Shown here: piece after piece, positions 34,420-45,500 of the stretch
How the letters are laid out: every line of letters starts with the position of its first letter
Position numbering within the stretch: the stretch's first letter is position 1
Assembly: GCA_965215765.1 (NCBI GenBank)
Contig: OZ244118.1
Coordinates: 372,001-436,000, forward strand
Reading direction: 5' to 3'
Length of the DNA stretch: 64,000 nucleotides
Source: G965212025 sp965215765
GTDB lineage: Bacteria; Pseudomonadota; Gammaproteobacteria; Poriferisulfidales; Oxydemutatoraceae
The notes under the pieces: model-generated
Told to the model about the DNA's origin: nothing
Seen by the model: the letters and a program-made list of their open reading frames with translations, nothing else
Database searches by the model: none
Made by a program: the position numbers and the translations under genes

Positions 34420-35628
34420 ATGTTTCAGCTTTCAGAAAAAGGTGTGAAGCCAGTTTCCATTAAAAGAACCGGTGCGCAGCCAACAACCATCAAAGTGGTT
34501 GGTGTGGGTGGCTGCGGCTGCAACGCCATCAACTTCATGCAAGACGAGAAAATTGAAGGGGTTCACTATATCGTTGCCAATACCGACCTTCAGTGCTTGC
34601 AAGCAAGTCAGTGTGAAGATGCCATACAGCTTGGTGCCGATAGTTCTGGCGGCCAAGGTGCTGGTGCCGACCCTGAAAAGGCACGCGGGTTTGCCGAAGA
34701 GGATCGAGAGGAGATTCGCAAGCGACTACAGGACAGCAATATGGTTTTTATCGCTGCCGGCATGGGTGGTGGCACGGGAACCGGAGCGTCGCCGGTCTTT
34801 TCTGAAGTCGCGCGCAAAGCTGATGCGCTCACGGTGGCTGTGGTTACCATGCCTTTCGATTTTGAGGGCGGTGCCCGCAGGAAAATTGCCGAGGAAGGAC
34901 TGAGTGAGTTACGTAAAACAGTTGATTCGCTCATCGTAATTCCGAATGAGCGAATGTTGAGCCTTTTGGAAAATGGCGTGACTTTTCATGAAGCTTGTGT
35001 ACTTGTTAACAAAGTTCTCTGTGGTGCAGTAAAGGGTATTGCGGAATTGATTACGCGGGTTGGTTTCATTAATTTGGACTTTGAAGATGTCAAGAGAGTG
35101 ATGACCAAAATGGGAGATGCTGTGATCGGCACGGGAACCGGAAGTGGCGAGCAACGCGCATACGATGCGGTGACAGCTGCCATTCAAAATCCCTTCTTGG
35201 AAGGTGCGGAGCTTCGGGGGGTGCAAGGTATCTTGGCCAATATCACTGTCAGCGAAAAATTTGAGCTGAAAGAGCTTGATGAAATTGGCAATATTATCAA
35301 GAAGATTGCTGATGAAGATGCCCTCATATCGGTGGGCGTGGTATTGGAAGAAAGCATGGGCGATGAACTGCGTGTCACCTTGGTTGCTACAGGGCTGGCT
35401 GGCAATACTAACAAGGACGAAGAACCGGACACGCCTGAAAAAAGCAGGGTTCTTCCACCAAAAAAGCCAGTGGGACTCACCACCGACCTGGAGCGCAAAT
35501 ACAATGCTTTTGACACACCTGCCTTTGAGCGCAAAGGCAAGTACGACGTTGAGGTGCCGGGCAGTTCGGTGTATGAGGACGGGGAACTGCTTGACTTGCC
35601 TGCTTTTCTGAAAAACCAGGCGGATTGA
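34420..35628 (+). CDS. ftsZ: Cell division tubulin homologue FtsZ
   Basis: This 402-aa GTPase forms the Z-ring. The tubulin signature GGGTGTGASPV is at about 113-123, followed by a synergy domain, a variable linker (about 325-385) and the conserved C-terminal peptide LDLPAFLKNQAD that binds FtsA and other tethers. The first glycine-rich loop reads VGVGGCGCNAI, with Cys32 and Cys34 where many FtsZs have small Gly/Ala. AGGAG stands 9 nt upstream of the ATG. It is the last gene of the dcw cluster here; lpxC is not downstream. Confidence 0.96.
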   Translation: MFQLSEKGVKPVSIKRTGAQPTTIKVVGVGGCGCNAINFMQDEKIEGVHYIVANTDLQCLQASQCEDAIQLGADSSGGQGAGADPEKARGFAEEDREEIRKRLQDSNMVFIAAGMGGGTGTGASPVFSEVARKADALTVAVVTMPFDFEGGARRKIAEEGLSELRKTVDSLIVIPNERMLSLLENGVTFHEACVLVNKVLCGAVKGIAELITRVGFINLDFEDVKRVMTKMGDAVIGTGTGSGEQRAYDAVTAAIQNPFLEGAELRGVQGILANITVSEKFELKELDEIGNIIKKIADEDALISVGVVLEESMGDELRVTLVATGLAGNTNKDEEPDTPEKSRVLPPKKPVGLTTDLERKYNAFDTPAFERKGKYDVEVPGSSVYEDGELLDLPAFLKNQAD

Positions 35629-36002
35629 GCAACTGGCATTGCGCCGCTGACAAAGTATTTTTTTCGGGATTGTCTTCGCCTGCAGTACGCACTTGTTACG
35701 GTCTGTAGGGTCGGTATATATTGTCCTGGCACCTGCCCGGAGACATGCAATTTCACGAGCTGGAATTTTCGTTGTGTCGCTGGTGACAGGAGGCATCCAG
35801 CCCGTCAGGACGGGTGTCTGTCATTTCTCCCGTGTGGCGTTTCTGCCGTGGCTTTACAAAGTCTGGCTTAATGGCCAGAAAAAGTTGCTGAAGCTGTTCA
35901 TTTTTAACCGCGAACAAGGAGTGCTTCTTATAAAAAACTCCTTCTCCAGACACTCTTGGTGCGCAACCTAAAGGAAGCCACACCTCATTTCCCTGAACCG
36001 CA
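35629..36002. other. Spacer after ftsZ
   Basis: This 374-bp region has no gene I would support. A palindrome CCCGTC-AG-GACGGG at 35801-35814 could end dcw transcription, but no T-run follows. From about 35880 (GTGCTTCTTATAAAAAACTCC) the sequence matches the repeat family found downstream of the other giant genes (47640-47800, 58863-59752). Confidence 0.5.
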
Positions 36003-36480
36003 TGGCATTCATCAGGAAACAAAACTTCTCGTGCTTTTCGCAGTTGCTAAATTCGTGTATGCATTCAGCGAACCAAGCCGCCCAAAAAGACTTTCAAGCG
36101 CAACTTTTTGTCGTGGGGTGGTGTTGGATCTGGCTCTTCCTGTACCTGAACCGGGGGAGCCATACTGATGGAGCACTGCACACCTGACGCTTCAGCCACG
36201 CTGTTTCGGGGGAACGCCTGGACTTCGTACACAACACCATCTGGCATTCATCAGGGAACAAAACTTCTCGTGCTTTTTGCGGTTGTTAATTTCGTGTACG
36301 TCCTCAGCGAACCATGCCGCCCAAAAAGACTTTCAAGCGTAATTTTTTGTTGTGGGGCGGTGTTGGCTTTGGCTCTTCCTGCACCTGGAACGGGGGTGCG
36401 AGATTGATGGAGCACCGTACGCTTGTCGCTTCAGCCACGCTGTTTCGGGGGAACGCCTGGACTTAGTACACTACACCACC
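36003..36480 (-). repeat. Two orphan 3'-end cassettes of the giant GLUG gene
   Basis: Two units of about 239 bp (GGCATTC at 36004 and 36243; the third, GGCATTT at 36482, begins the real gene end) each contain a short spacer plus the last ~60 codons of a giant gene. On the minus strand the distal unit encodes a full tail from about 36247 to 36065: VYEVQAFPRNSVAEASG ... EEPDPTPPHDKKLRLK, then VFLGGLVR and a stop. The middle unit has the same sequence but a TAA in place of the Glu codon (VY-stop-VQAF, near 36455). No upstream part of the gene is attached. Confidence 0.85.
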
Positions 36481-36542
36481 TGGCATTTATCAGAAAACAA
36501 AACTTCTCGTACTTTTCGCGGTTGTTAATTTCGTGTATGTCT

Positions 36543-39500
36543 TCAGCGAACCAATCCGCCCAAAAAGACTTTCAAGCGCAATTTTTTGTCGTGAGGCGGT
36601 GTTGGCTCTGGTTCCTCCGCTACCTGGGGCGGTGTTGGCTCTGGTTCCTCCGCTACCTGGGGTGGTGTTGGCTCTGGTTCCTCCGCTACCTGGGGCGGTG
36701 TTGGCTCTGGTTCCTCCGGCACCTGGGGCGGTGTTGGCTCTGGTTCCTCTGATACCTGAACAGGGAGAGCCAGACTGATGAAGTGCCGTACGCTTGACGC
36801 TTCAGCCACGCTGTTTCGGGGGAACGCCCGGACTTCGTACGTAACACCATCCTGCAGTTCCGTAAATTCCTCCATGCCGGTTCCTCCTGGCGTCAGCATT
36901 GCAACAAACTTCTCCTCCATCAGTTCTCCATGCGAAAGCATCTGTACCCGATACTCCAAGCCGAGCGACATCCCGTCAACCGGGGCTCCGAAATCAGCAT
37001 GATCCACAGTGCGTCCATAGCCATCATTGCCCGAATATTGCAAGTGTACCTGCACACGACTACTCGCCTTGTGCGTCAGTTGCATGGTCGTTGCCCCTTC
37101 AAGAACGTCAAGCAAAGTAAATGCTGCCGTGCTCATCGCGCCCGTTCCGGCGTGGTTGACTGCCCGGAGCGAATAGCGTATCTGTTCTCCTCCTGCGTGC
37201 GCCTCGCGCAGCTCCGCCAAAGCACTACCTGACAACGCATAAGAAGTGGTGGTTCCTGAGACGGGGTGGCTTTTTCCGTCCACGAAAAGCTGGTGGCTGT
37301 CTATCGTCGCCCCGTTGCTACTCGCTGCTTCCCAACTCAGATTCATCCGGTTTGTGGACTCCCATCTGGCTTGCAAGCCAGATGGGAGTCCAGGTTTCGC
37401 TATGGTGCTGAACGTGCCGCTGCTTTCGTATGCCTGGGCGGGCTCCCCGACGCCAGCCCGGTTGCTCGCATTGACCTGTAACGCGTAGCTTCTCTTCGGC
37501 AGCAAGTCGGTGATCTCGATCTCGGCATCAAAAGTACCTGTCGGGAAAAAAGTCTTGGTGCTGTGTCCTGCGGCACTCACAACCACCACGTAGCCAAAGC
37601 CTGTGAGCATGGCGTAGTCAGGTGAAGTCGCAAGCACGTTGTTCGGCAGGGAAGCGCAATCGCCATATCCTAAGGTCGTCAACACCAAGCGCGCAGTGGT
37701 TTGACCGGGTACCAGCTTCGTTATTGTCGGCACTCCCGGGAGACTGGGCAAATAGAAATGACCGGCTGCCGAATAGCCAGCGACATCTCCATGCACAGCG
37801 CGAAGCTGGTACGGGTGGGGGCAAGCCACTTGCTTGTTTTTTCGAAACTCGGCCAGAAAATCTCCGCTGAAGTCAAAAGTCGGCGCTGTGACCTCCCGCA
37901 TTGTTCCTGCCAGCTCAAGTTCGTAGGAATCAAGCACTGAACTCCCCGCCGCCCACGTGAAGTGCAGATGATCCGGAGATTCCCAGCTCACCGCCAAATC
38001 GATCGGTGTGGCAGGAATGTCGGCAATCGCGCGCAGCAAGGGCAACGTACGGGTATTGCCAAAATGCCAGGCTCCCGGTTCCCAGCCGGCATAGGTCGTA
38101 GCATCTGCGCATCTCTGCCCCGCTGCGGTCGGGCAACGCAACTGGGTCAGAGCGCGAGGTAAAGCACCGTCCGTCAAGCCATTGCCCACCAAAGCTGCCT
38201 GTGCAGACACGGGTGCGTAACTGCGGTCAATCACCGCATTCGGAGCAGAATAACCCGCCAGACTTCCAATGTTGTCCGATTCCCCAACAACCGAGTTCAC
38301 CGCATAGCTGTCCTGAATGCGGCGGATATTGCTTCCGACCAACCCCCCGGCGAAGGAACGACCCTGTACCTCACCGAGCGCATAGCTCGCATGGACAGAA
38401 CCGGCGTTGACGCCCACCAATCCACCCACACGGCTGTCTCCGCTGACCGACACGTCGGCATAGCTATAGGCAATGGTGCTTCCCTGGCTATAGCCAACCA
38501 GACCGCCGACGTATACCCCCTCTTCAACGATGGCCGAACCTGTTGCGTAACAGTGCAAAATCTTGCTTTCCCGGCTATAGCCAACCAGGCCGCCAGCCTT
38601 GCTCCGTCCTTCACCCGAGACGCGCACCGCCGCATCGGCACTGCTGTACAAAATAGTGGCTCCCAGAGCCTGTCCGGCCAGACCCCCGGCAGACTCAAGT
38701 GCGCGTACTTGCGAAGCCCTCACCGTGCTGCCCACGACCCGACCTTTTGCTTTCACATAACCGACCAGACCGCCGACGTTTCTGCCTCCGTCAACCTCGG
38801 CACTGGCACCACTGCCAATCAGCAAACCCCCGTTGCCGCCCGCCAATCCGCCAACTCTGAATCTGCCGAAAACCTGTGCAGACCTCACGACATTGTTCAT
38901 GACGGTTCCGTGGTTAAAGCCTGCCAAGGCTCCGACGCTGTCTTTTCCTTTTACCCACGCATCAACGAGCACCACCCCTTTGACGATCCCATCTTCTGCA
39001 AGTCTGGAGAACAGGCCAACTGTGTCCGTTTCCGGGCGGTTAATGTGCAGAGCAGAGATTTCCCGCCCTGCCCCATTGAAGGTACCTGAAAAATCCTCTA
39101 TCGGATGAAAGCCGGTATCGCCTTGCCACTCCCGACTCGGTTGGGCGTCTATGTCTGCCACCTGCACATAGTGAGCGTACAGATCAGAGCGCACATCCTG
39201 CAGTTGGCACAGCGTGGCAATTTGCCACGGGTTGTCGCCGCTGCCGTCACCCGATGCACTCTTCAGACCCTTGCCGGCGCATTCCGAAAAACGGGTCACC
39301 GTCCGGAACGTTGACGGCGATCCGGTGCCCACCGTGTTATGGGCGAAGGCTTCCAGCCGATATTCAGAAGCACTCTGCAATTCCGCAAATTCCACCGTGA
39401 CCGGGCTCAGAGGATTCCCCAGCGGAACGTCGCGTTCTTCAACCAGCTCCCCGGACGCATACAGGCGTATCCGGTATGCCAAACGCAAAGCCACCGCTTG

Positions 39501-42500
39501 CGCCGCCGCCGCATAATCAGCGTTAACCGGCTTGCGACCGTAGCCGTCATTGGCAGGGGCTGTAAAGCTGAGTCTCAGCGTGGTGACCCCCGGCTCCACG
39601 CGCATATCAGCCGGAGAATCAGGAACATCTAGCAGGCGCACGGAAACACGGGCAGCTTCGCCAACACCATAAAGGTTGTAGCCACGAACCGTTAAAAAGA
39701 GCGTGCTCCCGCCTTCATGACGGGCGCGCAGCTTCTGCAACCAGTCCGCTCCCGCTATGAAGTAATCCGAGAGCGTCTCCTCAAAAAGCACTCCATTCTC
39801 TACACGATAACCGATTCGCTCAGGCCCGCCCAAAGGAGGTTCCCAACGCAGCAACAAGGCAGACGGGGATTTCCACTGCGCGTACAGTCGCAAGGGTTTT
39901 CCAGGAGTCTCAAAGCCCCGCAGAACCGGCAACGTCCTGTAATCGCCAAAGGACCAGGTCTCGGCACTCCAGCCTGAGTATGTTGACCTTCCCGCACACA
40001 CCAGGCCGGGGGCGGTGGGGCAACGTAGTTGCTGCAGCGTCCGCAGGGAGCCTGATCCCTGCCCGGCATCATCTGCCACAAAAGGCACGCTGCCACCATT
40101 GCCGCCATCAACGCGAGGCAACTCTGCTGCGTAGCTGTTGATAATGCCTCCCGAACTGCTGCCGGCAAAGCTTCCAGTCTGTCCGGCTCCGGATACCGAC
40201 CCTGCCGCGTAGCTGCGGCTGACGGTGCCCTGATTGTTCGCCACAAGACCTGCGACCAGACCTTCCCCGGTCACAGAAGCTGTTGTGTAACTGTCAGTCA
40301 CCGAACCCTGGTTGTCTGCGACCAGACCACCCGCCCGAACTGCTCCTGACACCGAGCCTCCAGCGTAGCTTGTGTCGATACTCCCAACGGCCAGATTTCT
40401 TCCGACCAGACCACCCGCGACCTGGCCTCCCGGACCTGTCGTCAGCTGAGCCGCGCTGCCGCTGATCGTGCCTACGTTGATGCCAACGAGTCCTCCCGCC
40501 ACTTGCCCGCCAAAAAGCGAGCCCGTTGCCCCGCTGTTCAGGATCCTTCCTCCCTCGTTCCTGCCCACCAGGGTGCCCACGTTGACGCTTCCCCAAAGCT
40601 GCGCGTTCACCAGCACGACCTGCTGCAACAACCCGCCCCGAAGCTGCGCAAACATGCCGACATCTTCCAGTGCCTCAGAGCGCACCATTAAATGGAAAAT
40701 CTGATAACCGGCACCGTCAAGGGAACCGGAAAAATCAGCAATCGGTGCAAAGCCCTCTCCGGCTCGCCAGCGCCGGGATGGACCTGCCTCAATATCGCCT
40801 GCCAGTCGGTAGTGGGCTGCAGGTGCAGAGCGAATGTCCTGCAATTGACACAGCGTGGCAATCTGCCAGGGATCGTCCTTGTTGCCCGATCCGCCTGCCG
40901 ACGCCAGAGTTTCCCCGTCGCACTGCCAGGGACGGGTAAATGCCGACAGGAAAAATGGCGATCCTTCTCCGAACTTGTTGTAGGGCGTCGCGACCACTTT
41001 ATAGCGACTATCGCTTGCCAAGCCCGAAAATTCCACAGCCACGGATGTTTTTCCGTCTGTGTGTGCAAGCTCCCGTTCCCGTACCAACTCTCCTCCGGCG
41101 TACAACTGTACCCGGTAGCCTAGACCTACAGGATCCCCGACACCCGTATATCCGTAAGCCGGATTTTCCGGTGATTGGCCGTAGCCGTCGTTAGCCGGAG
41201 CCATAAGCAACACACGTAGCGAAAACGCCTGCGCCGATGCCAGAACGACCGTCAATTCGCTTGGGATTCTCAGTAGCTGAATCGCAACCGTCGCCGCTTC
41301 GCCCACGCCATGACGGTTATATCCACGCACGCTGACTTGCAAGGTACTGCCCCCATATTCGGAACGGATGCTTTGCAACGGATGCCCGCTGAGCGTGAAA
41401 GACGCGAACTCTGTTTCCAGGGAGTGTCCTGCCGCCTCCACCCAGTAGCCGGCGTTCAGGCTTCCTGTTCTCGCGGCTGTCCAGTTCAGTTCCAGCTCAC
41501 CTTCCAGGTTCCATTTCGCCTGCAGGTGAGAAGGGGGAGCAGGTGGCACCGGTTGCAGGGCGCGATGGCTCGGAAGCGTCTGCCTGTCTCCGAAATACCA
41601 GGTTTGGGTGCTCCAGCCGGAGTAACTGTCCGCTTCTTGGCACGTGTCTCCCGGCAAAAGGGGACACTGCAATTGCGCCAGTGTGCGGGAGAAATTATTT
41701 TCTGTGGCGTCCTCTGCCCCGTTGCCCACGAGTTTCAGCGCGCTGCTGCCGGCATACTGCTCCAGGGCATAATTCGCAACTATATAGGTGTCTTCGGAAT
41801 GCCCCACCAACGTGCCCCTCAAAATACTCTCACTAACCAGTCCAGCCGCATAACTGTCCTTAATCTTGATGCTTCTGTCGGAGTGGCGCTTACTGTGTCC
41901 CACCAGCCCGCCTACCCGCTCATTTCCGCTGACTGTCCCGGTTGCGTAGCTTTCCTCAAGCCGGGATTCATTGTGTCCCACCAGCCCGCCTGCCCGCACA
42001 TTTCCGCTGACCGCTCCGGTCGCATGGCTTCTGAGGATTAACCCTGAGTTGATGGCCACCAGACCACCCGCACGATTGACCCCACAGATAACCGTGCTGT
42101 TTGAGTGGCTGTCAACTATGGAATTGGAATGGTGACTACCCACCAGCCCGCCAACAGTTCCCCTCCCTCTGACCGCTCCCGCCGAATAAGAGCCGCTTAT
42201 ATAGCCTTTGTTGAGCCCCACCAGGCCGCCTGTATATTGAACCCCGCTCACCGTTAACTCTGCGTGGCTGTGATTGATCGGAGCTTCATTGAGTCCCACC
42301 AGCCCACCAACATTGTATCCGCCGCTCACACTCCCTCTCGCGTGGGAACTGCGAATCCTCGCGCCTTGGTGGTTGGTGCCCACCAGTCCGCCTATTGAGT
42401 TGCCGTGCCCCTGGGAATCAACCGTTCCGGCAACGGTGGACTCCGAATGGCTGAGCTCAATCAAGCCAAAGTTGGAACCCGCAAGCCCGCCTACATGTTT

Positions 42501-45500
42501 CTGTCCGCTCACCGTTGACTCTGCGTGGCTGTGATTGATCGGAGCTTCATTGAGCCCCACCAGTCCACCAACACTGCCTGTTCCGCTCACACTTCCTCTC
42601 GCGTGGGAACTGCGAATCCTCGCGCCCCGGGCATTCCTGCCCACCAGTCCGCCTATTGAGTTGCCGCGCAACTGGGAACCAACCGTTCCGACAACGGTAG
42701 ACTCCGAATGGCTGAGCTCAATCAAGCCATGGTTCACACCTGCTACCCCTCCCACACGGTTCCGCCCGCCTATCAACCCCGTCACTGTGCTGCCCTTGAT
42801 GCTCCCATTTGCCGCAACGCTTCCTGCCAGGGCTCCTACCGTATCTCTGCCCCGTACCGTGACATTCACGAGCACCAGCCTTTGAAGGGCACCACCGCTG
42901 AGCCTGCCGAACAGCCCGACATGGTCTGTCTGCCCAGGATTGATCAAAAGATTCAGAATGCTGTGACCATTCCCGTCCAGAGAGCCGGAAAAAGATTCAA
43001 TCGGAGAAAAACCCTTTCCTTCTCGCCACTCGTGGCTTTGCTTCGCGTCTATGTCGTTTGCCAGCCGATAATGCGCTGCCGTGTCGTAACGTATTTCCTG
43101 TAACTGGCAAAGTGCACCAACCTGCCAGGGGTCATCCTCGCTGCCAGAGCCTGCTGTTGTTATCACCGCTGCCCGTGGACACGCGCCAAAATGGGTAAAA
43201 ACCGACACTGCCTCCGTTGGGCCTGCGCCCACCTTGTTTCTGGCAAACACTCTGACTTCGTACTTGGAACTATCCCTCAGGCCTGAAAATTCCACTACAG
43301 TCGGGCTTGACCATTCCTGCTGTGTTATGTGCCGCGCTGCTTTCAACAGGCCTTTTGAAAACAGTTGTACGTGATATACGAGATCCAGGGCAATTCCGCC
43401 TGCCGGCTTCCCGTACGCGCTACTGCCCGGTGAGCGGCCGTAGCCGTCATCAGCAGCCTCGGTAATGGTGACTCGTATGGTTGACAGCCCTGAATCTGTC
43501 TGAGTCACCACCGCCCCCGGGACTTTCATCAAAAAGAAACTTCCTGACGCTACATCTCCCGCAACGCCTCCTTTTACGCCGCGTAAGGAATAATGGATTT
43601 CACTGCCGCTGGCGTAACGCTCACGCAATTCAGCCATCAATGAGCCGCCAAGCGCGAAACGGGTTCCCTCGGTGTCTCGAATGATTCCGTCCACCTCCAG
43701 CTCAAAGTAACTCACGGCAACATCCCGATGCTCCCACTGCAGTGCTAATCCACCCGTTGAGCCCCAGACTGCCCGGACTGCAAGCGGTGCAACGGGAATA
43801 TCCGTAAGCACCCGGAGCACGGGCAGCATGCGGGAGTGCCCGAAATGCCAAATTTGCGTATCCCAATCCAGATACACGCTAGCTGCCTGGCAAAGGTTGA
43901 CGGGCCACATTGAACACTTCATTTGCTCCACAGTGCGCAAACTACTGTCCTGTACTACGCCGTCATTCCCGCCCACGAGACTGTCCTCGTCGCCCAGCTT
44001 GCTGGCGTAACTGCGGGCTATCGTGTCACCGTTGACTCCGACCAGCCTGCCCGGCAAATCAGTTCCTCTTACAGCACCAGTGCTATAGGTACTTATGATA
44101 GAACCGCGATTCCCCCCCGCCAATCCGCCCACCTGACTGCCTCCGGACACTGCGCCTCGTGCGTAGCTATTATCGATGCTACCTTTGTTTTCGCCGACCA
44201 GACCGCCGACCAGACCGCCTCCGGACACTTTGCCTCGTGCATAGCTGTTATCGATGCTACCTTTGTTTTCGCCGACCAGACCGCCTGTCTGATTGCCTCC
44301 GGACACTTTGCCTCGTGCATAGCTGCCACTGATGGTGCCGCCAAGGTGCAAACCTACCAGACCGCCTGTCTGACCACCTCCGGACACTGCGCCTTGTGCG
44401 TAGCTGTTACCGATGCTTCCTCTGTTATTGCCGACCAGACCGCCTGTCTGATTGCCTCCGGACACTTTGCCTCGTGCATAGCTGCCACTGATGGTGCCGC
44501 CAAGGTGCAAACCTACCAGACCGCCTGTCTGACCACCTCCGGACACTGCGCCTTGTGCGTAGCTGTTACCGATGCTTCCTCTGTTATTGCCGACCAGACC
44601 GCCCAGCTGACTGGATCCTGTTACTGCCCCCAGCGCATGACTTCCTTTAATTGTGCCACCGTCGTTCTGACCCACCAGACCGCCTGCCTGACGACCGTAT
44701 CCGTCCACTTTGCCTTGTGCATAGCAACCACTGATGGTTCCTTTGTTTTTGCCCACCAAACCACCTCCCTGATGACCGTGTCCGTTCACGTACACTTCGC
44801 TTTTTGCATAACTGTCACTGATGCTTCCTTTGTTTTCGCCAACCAGACCCCCAACCTGTCTATTTCCCCACACAGATGCAAGCCCAGGTGTATAGCTATG
44901 GCTGTTCACGATGCTAGCGTTCTCTTCGTTTACTCCTACCAGGCCGCCCAACTGACTGACTCCGCGCACGTCGCCTTGTGCGTAGCTGCCACTGATGATT
45001 CCATTGTTTTTTCCCACCAGACCGCCCGCGCCTACCACGCCGTTTCCCTCCACCAAGTTGCGTGCGGTGCTGTCACTGATGGTTCCATTGTTTTCGCCTA
45101 CCAGGCCGCCTATCAGACTGGATTTGTCCACTTTGTTGCGGACGGAGATGTAACCTGTGCGCACGTCGCCTTGTGCGTAGCTGTCGCTGATGGTTCCATT
45201 GTTTTCACCCACCAGACCGCCTCCGCCCACCAGTTCGCCTCCGCCTACCTGATTTTCCACCTGACTGGGGCCGCTCACTTCGCCATGCGCGTAGCTGCCA
45301 CTGACGGTTCCATTGTTTTTGCCGACCAGACCGCCTACCAGATTGGTTCCAATCGTGTCACCATGCGCGTAGCTGCCACTGATGGTTCCATTGTTTTCGC
45401 CGACCAGACCGCCTACAGCATACGTGTCGCCAGAGTTCTCCCCCCCAACCTCTACCGTTGACGTGCTGTTGCGAATGACACCGTCCTGATTCAGGCCAAC

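Noticed and set aside
35801..35814. CCCGTCAGGACGGG palindrome as the dcw terminator
   Set aside because: The stem is short and no T-run follows, so I list it only as a possibility in the spacer entry.
35693..35971. 92-codon open frame after ftsZ
   Set aside because: No recognisable domain, no ribosome-binding site, and its 3' part lies in the intergenic repeat family.
43923..45461. Long plus-strand open frame of 512 codons with internal repeats
   Set aside because: It is codon-aligned antisense to GLUG block 1 of copy 2; the repetitive Gly/Ser/Val codon use removes stops on the opposite strand. The same applies to 501-1451, 49366-50211, 61418-62155 and similar frames. No ribosome-binding site or family support.
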